Part shown: positions 54,218-61,770 of the stretch, one piece after another
How the letters are laid out: the number at the start of each line of letters is the position of its first letter
Numbering within the stretch: the first letter of the stretch is position 1
Assembly (NCBI GenBank): GCA_024641085.1
Contig: JAHEDT010000003.1
Span: forward strand, 62,001 to 126,000
Source of the DNA: Geobacteraceae bacterium
GTDB taxonomy: Bacteria; Desulfobacterota; Desulfuromonadia; Desulfuromonadales; BM103
Length of the DNA stretch: 64,000 nucleotides
Direction of reading: 5' to 3'
The notes under the pieces: generated by a model
The model's database searches: none
Seen by the model: only the letters and a program-made list of their open reading frames with translations
Told to the model about the DNA's origin: nothing
Position numbers and translations under genes: made by a program

Positions 54218-55408
54218 CTATACGACGATCAGCTCCTGGCTCGAAAAGGTCAGATGTTTGAGACCATCCTCTGCAACCCAGAAGGTGTTTTCGACACCAA
54301 CTGCACCCAGGCCTGGAAAGACAGCCTTGGGTTCGAAGGCAAACGTCATGTTCTCCTGCAACAGGTATTCGTTAAAACCTTTGGCAATAAAGGGATATTC
54401 GTCCAGCTCCACACCGGTACCATGCCCAACAAAAGAGACCTGGGCGCCTTTGGAACCCATGAAGTTCTCCCGGTAGCCCATCTCGCAGGCCAGTTCGAGA
54501 CACTCATTGTACAACCCGCCCCAACTCGCGCCAGGCGTTGCCGACCGTTTGGCGTGTTCCTGGACCACCAGCATGTCGGCATAGGCTTTCACCAGCTTAT
54601 CCGGTAGTTCTCCAAGACTGAACATGCGGGTCTGATCAACTATGTAGCCGTCAAAAACACCTGATAAATCGACAACAATCGGTTCATGCCTGCGAATCTT
54701 TTTGAAGCTCGCTCCTTGCGGAAAAGAGGGGTTGAGGCCAAGGCCGCCCAATGGGGTGTCCGAATAGGTTGGCACCGCACTGTCGGTTCCGGAGAAAACG
54801 TGTCCGTAAAAAAGCTCGTTATTGAAACCGCGCATGCGGACCAGTCCTTGGTGACCAGCCTTCCTGGCAACAAATTCAAGCTCGGCGGCCAGTTCAAGGT
54901 CGGTCATCCCTTCCCGGAGGACTTCCGGCACCCGTTTGCAGACTTTTTCGACAATCAGAGCAGCATCTTTCATGATGTTGATTTCGTACCCTGACTTGAT
55001 CGCCCTTACATTACGGATCAGAGGGGTGGCATCGTTGACGGTTTCCGCCCCGAGCCCTGCCTGGAACCTGTTCATGACCGTTACCGGGACAACGTCGAGT
55101 TCCATGCCGACTGCTTTCGGTACTGTATAGCCGTAATCGACCAGCACACTGGGGATGTCGCGAGGGCTCCTGAACGGGACAACCTCCTTGAGACCCGACT
55201 CCATACGGGCCCGCGCATAGTCCTTGCGCACTAGGTACAGGGCCTCGCCTTCTACTGGCACGTAAAGCACACCTTGCTGGATGGCTCCTGTGAAGTAAAA
55301 CAAGTCTGCGTTCTGCACGATGAGAGTCGCTTCCAGGCTGTGGATAGCCATCTCATTTTGCAGCCTTTGTATGCGACTCTTGAGCTCAACGGCAGGGGTG
55401 ATCCGCAT
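54218..55408 (-). CDS. M24-family Xaa-Pro peptidase
   Basis: The 396-residue enzyme has the creatinase-type N-terminal domain (about 1-150) and the pita-bread catalytic domain (about 155-390). The metal ligands are in VVDLSGVFDGYIVDQTRMF (two Asp), VGHGTGVELDEYP (His), FEPKAVFPG (Glu) and GVENTFWV (Glu). It cleaves dipeptides or peptides with a proline in second position. ATG 55408 has AAGGAG 7 bases upstream. It is monocistronic. Confidence 0.92.
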   Translation of the reverse strand: MRITPAVELKSRIQRLQNEMAIHSLEATLIVQNADLFYFTGAIQQGVLYVPVEGEALYLVRKDYARARMESGLKEVVPFRSPRDIPSVLVDYGYTVPKAVGMELDVVPVTVMNRFQAGLGAETVNDATPLIRNVRAIKSGYEINIMKDAALIVEKVCKRVPEVLREGMTDLELAAELEFVARKAGHQGLVRMRGFNNELFYGHVFSGTDSAVPTYSDTPLGGLGLNPSFPQGASFKKIRRHEPIVVDLSGVFDGYIVDQTRMFSLGELPDKLVKAYADMLVVQEHAKRSATPGASWGGLYNECLELACEMGYRENFMGSKGAQVSFVGHGTGVELDEYPFIAKGFNEYLLQENMTFAFEPKAVFPGLGAVGVENTFWVAEDGLKHLTFSSQELIVV

Positions 55409-55861
55409 TTTCCGTCTCCTTTGCAACACCTGCGCAACGCCTGTGACACAGGTCGAAACTAAACTTTAAGGGCCAAGCAAAAGCTATTGATTTACAAGGG
55501 ACAATTCGCAGGGCCAAGATCTTGGAAACATTCCCTCCGGACTATCCGGAAAAGCGTAGCCAGACGGATAAAAGTTTAATAACATACTGTTATAAAAGAG
55601 TTTTTAAATACCACACTGGCAAAAGCAAGGCAATCAAATAGCAGGGCAACCGGTACGATTATCCTGACGGCCATCTCTTTTAAAATCAATGTATTCGAGT
55701 CGATGAATATTTAAACGACCAGATCCGGTCATGATTTATTTCTGTGCAGAATGCTAAAAATGTAGACTTGGCAAGTGCTTTAGCTATTGCTACTGGTCCT
55801 TTCCACAAAGCTATCCACAAACAGCTGTGGACGAGCGATGATCCCAGAGCATGCTCAACCC
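55409..55861. other. Intergenic region between M24 peptidase and HAO-like genes
   Basis: No gene is seen. It is AT-rich with scattered repeats. CTATCCACA (55810-55818) and a TCCACA/TGTGGA dyad resemble a DnaA box, but only one copy is present. Confidence 0.4.
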
Positions 55862-55892
55862 AAAAAAACCGGCCGGGCAATTGCCCGGCCGG
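55862..55892 (-). terminator. Terminator of the HAO-like gene
   Basis: A perfect palindrome at 55869-55892 (two 12-base arms beginning CCGGCCGGGCAA) is followed on the minus strand by seven T. It lies 23 bases past the stop. Confidence 0.9.
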
Positions 55893-55914
55893 ATGTAGCA
55901 GACAATAGCAGACG

Positions 55915-57243
55915 TTACTTCACATCCTGCTGATAGCGCTTCTGGTAATAGGCCTTCATCTCCTCGACACGCTTGGGATCAAAGCCCTTGGTATACCACT
56001 CGTGCTCTTTACGGCCATCAATGTATTTGGCGATGATCTCTTCGTACACTTCCGGTTTACCGGCCTTCTCGCAGGCCTCTTTCGACTGCGGCAGAAGTTC
56101 CGTATAGAAGTGTTTGGCGACGTCGTAGATGCCATGCCACCAGGCATAATCCGGGCCGCTCATGGCGGCACCATGACGGGCACGACGACCTTCATGATGC
56201 CAGAGCTCCCAGTAGGTCCAATCGATTTCATCGTCGAAATTACCCTTGGAAATGACCCCTTTCTCCATCAGCAGGTCACGGATCTCTTTAGCCGGGATGG
56301 CAAACTTGTCATTGTACATATCCACGAAGCTGTCTAGCTGGTTGTAGAAACCTTCCACAAAGGGAGCGCCGTGACATGCGGAGCAGACATCTTGCATGTC
56401 CTCAAGCTTCTTCTCCCAACCCTCGGTACGCTTGGAAATCGGTGCGCGCAGGTTCCAGGACAACCGGGTCCCGACATCATGGGTCACGGGCTGGTTGACG
56501 GTGGCACTCATGTGGCAGGTGGCACAGGTCGGGGCATCGTAGTAATCTTCACCGGCGACCCACTTCGGCTTATCCATATTCAGATCGTCTTCAAAGGCCC
56601 GGTAAAGGATGCCGTGCTTGGACTCTTCGTAAACCTCTTTCTGTGGATGGTCAGGGCCGAGATGACACTTGCCGCAGGTTTCAGGCTTGCGCGCCTGTTC
56701 CTTGCTGAAGCGATGACGGGTGTGGCATGCCGAGCAGGTCCCCTTGGAACCGTCCGGGTTGACGCGGCCTATTCCGGTGTTGGGCCAGGTGTTGGTATCG
56801 AGCGAGCCATCAGCTTTGACCTTGACGATGGAACCGTGGCACTGTCGGCAACCGACAGCAACGGCCGGCTCGCCACCGATCGTCTGGCCAAGGATGCCGT
56901 CCTGGGTATTCAGGATGTCGCCCGCCTTGGCATGATGGCTGGCTTCCTGCTCCGTAGTTTCCTTGGGGTGACACTGCCCGCAGTCGCGGGGCGAAACGAT
57001 GATCGCGATCGAAAAACCATTGTGATCAAAAGCATCGGCATCGTCCTTTTCTGCTTTGTGGCACTCATAGCAGCCGACCCCGGCATTCCAGTGCGCACTG
57101 TCTTCCCACTGACTGACGATTCCCGGCATGGCCGCGTGACAGCCAAGACATTCCTGGGTCTCCACAGAAAGACGATCCGTCGCAGCCAGGCTTGCTCCTG
57201 TCATCAGTAGAAGCAGCCCTGCCATCAGAAAACCTCTCCACAT
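55915..57243 (-). CDS. Octaheme c-type cytochrome, hydroxylamine oxidoreductase-like
   Basis: The 442-residue secreted protein has a signal peptide (MWRGFLMAGLLLLMTGASLA) and eight CxxCH motifs: CLGCH, CYECH, CGQCH, CRQCH, CSACH, CGKCH, CATCH, CSACH. The C-terminal WELWHHEGRRARHGAAMSGPDYAWWHG segment is the HAO-family signature. Relatives in anaerobes reduce nitrite or hydroxylamine to ammonium rather than oxidise. Whether the P460-type Tyr cross-link exists cannot be told. GGAGG lies 7 bases before ATG 57243; another start at 57258 is possible. A palindrome at 57421 suggests HcpR/FNR-type control. Confidence 0.93.
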   Translation of the reverse strand: MWRGFLMAGLLLLMTGASLAATDRLSVETQECLGCHAAMPGIVSQWEDSAHWNAGVGCYECHKAEKDDADAFDHNGFSIAIIVSPRDCGQCHPKETTEQEASHHAKAGDILNTQDGILGQTIGGEPAVAVGCRQCHGSIVKVKADGSLDTNTWPNTGIGRVNPDGSKGTCSACHTRHRFSKEQARKPETCGKCHLGPDHPQKEVYEESKHGILYRAFEDDLNMDKPKWVAGEDYYDAPTCATCHMSATVNQPVTHDVGTRLSWNLRAPISKRTEGWEKKLEDMQDVCSACHGAPFVEGFYNQLDSFVDMYNDKFAIPAKEIRDLLMEKGVISKGNFDDEIDWTYWELWHHEGRRARHGAAMSGPDYAWWHGIYDVAKHFYTELLPQSKEACEKAGKPEVYEEIIAKYIDGRKEHEWYTKGFDPKRVEEMKAYYQKRYQQDVK

Positions 57244-57690
57244 AAATTGACCTCCCATTCCTCTGACCTCCTCAATGAAATTATGGCCGCAAAGGACCGC
57301 TAGCGATTGACCCGTCAGTAACGGCAACGAGCATGCGAAACATTTAAAATTACTAAGCAGGGTTAAAAGATATATTAAATGAGAATTTTCTCAACAATAT
57401 GGGATCTGCCAAGCAGAATGTTTGACTCAGGTCAAATTCCGGACAGAAAAGCCTTTAAAATCACAGCTTGAAAAAATTACTAAAAATTTGGATAAATTCC
57501 GCGCCTTGGGAAGACCTCGCAAATGCAGGCAAAAGATGATACTCAGGAGTGGGCTCTGACCGGATGATTCTGAAACATCGACGACGAATCTGCGTCTCAG
57601 CAGACAAATCTGGGGAAAAGATTCAGGGCGCTTGCCCTTAACAGACTTCGACTCTATACTGCGTCTTCAATGACCTGAGGAGAGAATGCA
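57244..57690. other. Divergent control region of HAO-like and ZIP genes
   Basis: An AT-rich region (about 57340-57410) holds the HAO-like promoter (-10 candidate TATTGT on the minus strand, 57394-57399) and the HcpR/FNR-like palindrome at 57421. The ZIP promoter lies toward 57600-57660; it is not clear. No gene was found. Confidence 0.5.
57421..57436 (-). promoter_or_regulatory. HcpR/FNR-like palindrome upstream of the HAO-like gene
   Basis: TTTGACTCAGGTCAAA has perfect TTTGAC/GTCAAA arms. It differs at one base from the TTTGACC-NN-GGTCAAA pattern reported for HcpR in Desulfuromonas relatives. Its centre is 41.5 bases upstream of a start predicted from the TATTGT box at 57394-57399, the class II activator position. 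HcpR controls hydroxylamine/NO stress genes such as hcp. Confidence 0.65.
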
Positions 57691-58464
57691 ATGTCTGAAC
57701 AATGGTGGCAGGTACTCTTTGCCGGCAGTTTTGCGGGGGCGGCAACTTTTGCCGGAATGTTCATGGTTCTGGCCAGAGAGAGTTGGAGCCGCCGCTATTC
57801 TGCAGCCCTGGTGTCTTTTTCGGCAGGGGTCCTGCTCGGCGTCGGCGTCCTCCATATCCTGCCGGAATCGATGGAACTGAACTCCAGTGCTCCGCTGTTC
57901 ATTCTGCTCGCTTTCGTCCTCTTCTATTTCTTTGAACACCACCTCTTGATCCACGCCGGCCACGAAGAACAGCACCATATCAATCTGGAAGTTGCCGATT
58001 GCCATGATGAAGGCTGCCTTCACCCTCACCCGATGGGAATGATGGCTTTCGTCGGCATGGGACTCCACTCACTGATTGACGGGGTCATCATCGGTACCGG
58101 CTTTGAAGTCAGTCATGACATGGGGATACTGGCGGCCCTGGGCGTCATCGCCCATGAAGTCCCGGAAGGAATCGCCATGATCGCCATCCTGCTCCATTAT
58201 GGCTGGGAGCGCAGAAAAGCTGTGCAGCTGACCTCCTTCGTCGCCCTGGCGACCCCCTTTGCAGCCGTCCTGACCTTTGCCCTGGTCAGCAACGTATCCA
58301 AGCCGCTGCTTGGCGCCCTGCTTGCCGGAGCGGGAGGGTCATTCATTTACATCGCCGCGTCAGATCTGATTCCGGAATCCCATCGCAGCCGGGGCTTATC
58401 GGCCACCTTGGCGCTTTGCTGCGGCATCCTGATAGCCTGGCTGGCTGGTCGCCTGGCTCATTAG
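57691..58464 (+). CDS. ZIP-family metal transporter
   Basis: The 257-residue protein has eight predicted helices and a His-rich loop between helices 3 and 4 (HHLLIHAGHEEQHH, then HDEGCLHPHP). The metal-transport motifs are MGLHSLIDGVIIG and IAHEVPEGIAMI. It imports zinc or related divalent metal. AGGAG lies upstream of ATG 57691. It is divergent from the HAO-like gene, and no metal regulator is adjacent. Confidence 0.92.
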   Translation: MSEQWWQVLFAGSFAGAATFAGMFMVLARESWSRRYSAALVSFSAGVLLGVGVLHILPESMELNSSAPLFILLAFVLFYFFEHHLLIHAGHEEQHHINLEVADCHDEGCLHPHPMGMMAFVGMGLHSLIDGVIIGTGFEVSHDMGILAALGVIAHEVPEGIAMIAILLHYGWERRKAVQLTSFVALATPFAAVLTFALVSNVSKPLLGALLAGAGGSFIYIAASDLIPESHRSRGLSATLALCCGILIAWLAGRLAH

Positions 58465-58529
58465 AACTCGACAAAAAAGCACACAGAAAATCTGCAGCGC
58501 GGAGCGTTCACCTTTCAGCTGATCACCTG

Positions 58530-59033
58530 TCACTTGATCCCGCAGTCATTCGGGTCGCCGGCCAGCTTGGCCAAGGCGTGCGGCAATGCTGGCAACACGA
58601 CTTGTAGATTTTCCCGGGCGGCTTTCGGGCTGCCGGGAAGATTGACAATCATGGTCCGTCGCCGCACCCCGACCACCGCCCTGGACAGCATCGCATGGGG
58701 CGTTTTAGCGAGACTCTGCATGCGCATCACTTCCGCCATCCCAGGGATTTGGTAATCGAGTACCTGCAAAGTAGCCTGGGGGGTGACATCCCGGGGAGTC
58801 AGACCAGTCCCGCCGGTCGTCACGATCAGATCGAGATGCTCCCGATCAGACCAGTCGACCAGAAGGCGGGCGATCGAAGTTATATCGTCCGGTAGCATCG
58901 CTTTATGGGTCACCTTGCCAATCACCGCCAGCATTTCAGTCACCAGCGGACCGCTCTCGTCAAGCCGCTCTCCCTGGGCACCCTTGTCGGAAAGGGTCAG
59001 GACTCCTATGCAGTATGCTGTTGGCGCTTTCAC
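58530..59033 (-). CDS. mogA: Molybdopterin adenylyltransferase (MogA/MoaB family)
   Basis: The 167-residue protein matches MogA: CIGVLTLSDKGAQGERLDESGP, IVTTGGTGLTPRDVTPQATLQVLDYQIPG, then VNLPGSPKAARENL. It adenylylates molybdopterin before metal insertion. GTG 59033 overlaps the MOSC stop by four bases (GTGA), so the two are coupled. AGGAGG is upstream. Confidence 0.92.
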   Translation of the reverse strand: MKAPTAYCIGVLTLSDKGAQGERLDESGPLVTEMLAVIGKVTHKAMLPDDITSIARLLVDWSDREHLDLIVTTGGTGLTPRDVTPQATLQVLDYQIPGMAEVMRMQSLAKTPHAMLSRAVVGVRRRTMIVNLPGSPKAARENLQVVLPALPHALAKLAGDPNDCGIK

Positions 59034-59500
59034 TGGCCCTCCTGAACACCGACCGGCTCAAGGACGCGCAAATCGTCGCCGGCCTTCACCGAACCGCCCT
59101 GCAGGACAATGGCAAAGACCCCTTCACGCGGCATGACACAATCACCGGCCTGGTGGTAGATGGCACAACGATCGTGGCAGACCTTGCCGATCTGGGTAAT
59201 CTCCAGCAGAGCGCTTGCCCCGATCAGCAACCGTGTCCCGATCGGCAGAGAATACAAATCAATCCCGCGCGTCGTCAGGTTCTCGGCAAAATCACCAGGT
59301 CCGACATCGAGCCCGGCGGCACGCATTTTGTCGATACTCTCAATGGCCAGCAGGCTGACCTGTCGATGCCAGTCGCCACCATGGGCGTCACCGGCCAGGC
59401 CGAAACCTGCCTGCAGCTCCCCCTGACCGGCATCGGTCTTGCGCTCGCCCTTGGCTTTGCTGGTGCAGACGGCGATAATTTCGCGCTTCACTCTGTTCAC
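59030..59500 (-). CDS. MOSC-domain protein
   Basis: The 156-residue MOSC domain has GFGLAGDAHGGDWHRQVSLL, GDFAENLTTRGIDLYSLPIG and the conserved Cys-containing ICHDRCAIYHQAG-type segment (KVCHDRCAIYHQAGDCVMPREG). MOSC domains carry sulfur for molybdenum enzymes. Gene coupling with mogA supports a molybdenum cofactor role. It starts immediately after the stop of the 59501 gene. Confidence 0.9.
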   Translation of the reverse strand: MNRVKREIIAVCTSKAKGERKTDAGQGELQAGFGLAGDAHGGDWHRQVSLLAIESIDKMRAAGLDVGPGDFAENLTTRGIDLYSLPIGTRLLIGASALLEITQIGKVCHDRCAIYHQAGDCVMPREGVFAIVLQGGSVKAGDDLRVLEPVGVQEGQ

Positions 59501-60553
59501 TCAACCACCTGCCTTCTTGATCCTCAGTTCCAGCTCCTTGCGTGCCGCAGTGGCAATGATATTGGAAACCTGGCGGCTACGCGCCAGGTTCTTGATATCC
59601 TTCATCGCCAGACTGCTGACAAAACGCAAGGCTTTCGGTATAGGGGTCTTAGGATGCGTCACGAGAGCTTTTCTGATTTCGTAGTTCTTCAGCCAATCCT
59701 TGTTGAGCAGAATGGTCCGTATGATCTCATCACTGGAGGTCTTGTTCTTGGCAACCAACAACACCTCACCATCGCTGATTCTGGGATTCTTCATGACGGC
59801 AGCCTGCACCAGCTTATTCGACTCCTTGATCAAGATGGAGCGCCATTCCTTGTCTCCGGTCAGCGCCATTTTGATCTTTTCAGCCACCTTGAGTTGCAGG
59901 GCGATCTGGTATTTCGAAAGGTTCTCCTGCTCCGCCTCCGCCATGAGAGACTCCAACTCTACCTGGCTGCGACCTTCATCCATATCGTCGTCTTCACCGG
60001 CATCGTCAGTCGAGTCCGGTTGCGATCCGTCAGGCTCGCAAGGCTCCGGCTCACTCCAGCCAAGTTTGTACTTAAGGGCTTTCTCGGCGGCAGGATTGGC
60101 GATCATGGTCTCAATCAGCACCGGGTTTTGAGCCAGCAGGTTTTCATGCCCCGCCAGGCGTTCGAGCACTTCATGGGAAGCTTTCCCAGCAAGGGAGATG
60201 AGGGTCTTGAGTGAAGTTGCCGGGTGCATGATAACCGCACCCATCAGGTCAGCATCGCCGACCCTCGCTCTGACCAGGAGTTCGAGCAATTGAGGATGCA
60301 GAGACTGATCCCTGAGGACTGGCACTAGGATTGAACCCGGCAGGTCACAGAGACTTGCGACAGCGGCTTGTTTGATCTCTGCGTCCTGACTGCTGCAGAG
60401 GAAGAAGAGAACCGTCAAAAGATCTTTGCCGGCCAGGGGAAGAGTCCCCCGCGCTGCCGCCAACTGGACATCGCGGGGGGCTCCCGGCGTGACGATTCGC
60501 GCGACGTCGGCTGAAACCTTCAAACGCACTGTGTTGCTCTCGTGTCGTGTCAT
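59501..60553 (-). CDS. Conserved hypothetical protein, HEAT-like helical
   Basis: The 350-residue protein has no signal or membrane segment. It is helix-rich with a leucine-rich repeat-like N-terminal half (SSQDAEIKQAAVASLCDLPG, HPQLLELLVRARVGDADLMG), an acidic linker (about 170-195) and a C-terminal half with VMKNPRISDGEVLLVAKNK, RTILLNKDWLKNYEIRKALVTHPKTP. That pattern resembles DUF2336-like or HEAT proteins. Its stop touches the MOSC start, so it is translationally linked to mogA. Function is unknown. Confidence 0.7.
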   Translation of the reverse strand: MTRHESNTVRLKVSADVARIVTPGAPRDVQLAAARGTLPLAGKDLLTVLFFLCSSQDAEIKQAAVASLCDLPGSILVPVLRDQSLHPQLLELLVRARVGDADLMGAVIMHPATSLKTLISLAGKASHEVLERLAGHENLLAQNPVLIETMIANPAAEKALKYKLGWSEPEPCEPDGSQPDSTDDAGEDDDMDEGRSQVELESLMAEAEQENLSKYQIALQLKVAEKIKMALTGDKEWRSILIKESNKLVQAAVMKNPRISDGEVLLVAKNKTSSDEIIRTILLNKDWLKNYEIRKALVTHPKTPIPKALRFVSSLAMKDIKNLARSRQVSNIIATAARKELELRIKKAGG

Positions 60554-60601
60554 GGCATCATTGAGGATCGTCGAATGTCAATCCAGGATCCCATCTTCAT
60601 T

Positions 60602-61708
60602 TCATTTCGCCTTGACCACATCAGCCTTCAATCCAGCGGCCCCAACCTCTCGGGACGCCGCCATGGCGTCTTCCCTGGTCGCAAAGCGGCCGAAGCGAAC
60701 CCGGCTCAGGGTCCTGACGACTTGAACCGGCTCAGGGTAGACCTTGACTCCTTCTTCCGAGAAACGCTGGGACAGTTTATTGACGTTGTCTCGCTTCAGG
60801 AAAGTCCCAGCATAGATAACATAACCTTCCCCGGCTGGCGTACTGTAGGAGCCAGGCTCGATCTTTCTTGCGAAAGCGAGCGCTTCATGGACTTCATCCT
60901 TGCTGAAGGTCCCGAGACGCAAACGCGTCATATTCAAGGTGGCATCAAGCGGAGTGATGAGGGGCTCATAGCCCAGCTGTTTGATTTTTTCGACCAGGGC
61001 CTTGCGGTTTGATTCCAGCAGGTAAGAACCGGCATCCAAGGTGAAAGCTCCGCCTTCCACCTGCTGTATCGACCTGGCAGATTCGACTGCAGGGTCCGCT
61101 TCGGCAGCGGTTGGGAGTTCAGCCTGAGGGACAGCGTCCTTGGGGGACAAATCCGCCGCCGGTGCAGGCCCCGGCAGCTTTGCTGTTTCAGACGGGGACG
61201 GTTCGGAAACCGCCGGCCCGCTTGGCAGAACTCCACTCGGCTCTTGAGATTGTGTGACATCCGCCGGCTGCGGGGGTGGTGGTGGAGCCGCTACAGTGAC
61301 ATTTTTGACAGATGGTTCAATCTGAGGGTCGACCGCTGGAGCCTCAGCAGGCTGCGGTGGCAAAGCCACCGACTTCGATCCTGGCTGAGCAGGCAATACC
61401 ACGGTTGACACAGATGTGGTCCCACCCAGGTCCATGAAGTAATATGCGCCTGCAGCACCGACGCCCACCAGGAACAGAATCAACAGCAGAATTCGTGTTC
61501 TCGATTGACCTCCCCCTGTCACTCTCGCTACGGGTTCATCATCCCCCGGTTCTTCCGCCGGGTGTTCGCCCTCGGGGAAAATGGCACTAAAATCAGTCTC
61601 CGGGAAATCATCATCGCTTAAACCCGCTCCTGATGAGGCGTCACGATCGTCCGGCCGGTTTGCCGGAAAATCATCATCGTCAAAAGTGAACTGGTCCTTG
61701 TCAGGCAT
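60602..61708 (-). CDS. SPOR-domain protein
   Basis: The 368-residue protein has an acidic cytoplasmic start (DDDDFPANRPDDRDASSG), one transmembrane helix (about 75-95, ILLLILFLVGVGAAGAYYFM), a Pro/Ala-rich linker and two SPOR-like repeats at the C-terminus (FTLDAGSYLLESNRKALVEK; YVIYAGTFLKRDNVNKL). SPOR binds denuded peptidoglycan at division sites. ATG 61708 has GGAGG 6 bases upstream. It lies in the same direction as the 59501 gene, 48 bases from it. Confidence 0.88.
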   Translation of the reverse strand: MPDKDQFTFDDDDFPANRPDDRDASSGAGLSDDDFPETDFSAIFPEGEHPAEEPGDDEPVARVTGGGQSRTRILLLILFLVGVGAAGAYYFMDLGGTTSVSTVVLPAQPGSKSVALPPQPAEAPAVDPQIEPSVKNVTVAAPPPPPQPADVTQSQEPSGVLPSGPAVSEPSPSETAKLPGPAPAADLSPKDAVPQAELPTAAEADPAVESARSIQQVEGGAFTLDAGSYLLESNRKALVEKIKQLGYEPLITPLDATLNMTRLRLGTFSKDEVHEALAFARKIEPGSYSTPAGEGYVIYAGTFLKRDNVNKLSQRFSEEGVKVYPEPVQVVRTLSRVRFGRFATREDAMAASREVGAAGLKADVVKAK

Positions 61709-61770
61709 AAAAATCCTCCCATGTCGGGCAACCAATCATTCCAGAGTCGCCAGGATTGATAACTGAACGG

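Noticed and set aside
55806-55831. DnaA-box-like CTATCCACA and a TCCACA/TGTGGA dyad, possible replication origin
   Set aside because: Only one imperfect box, no AT-rich unwinding element with repeated 13-mers, and no dnaA or dnaN nearby.
59015-60214. A 399-codon plus-strand frame opposite MOSC and the helical gene
   Set aside because: The minus-strand genes have family matches and coupled starts; the antisense frame has no ribosome site or recognisable domain.
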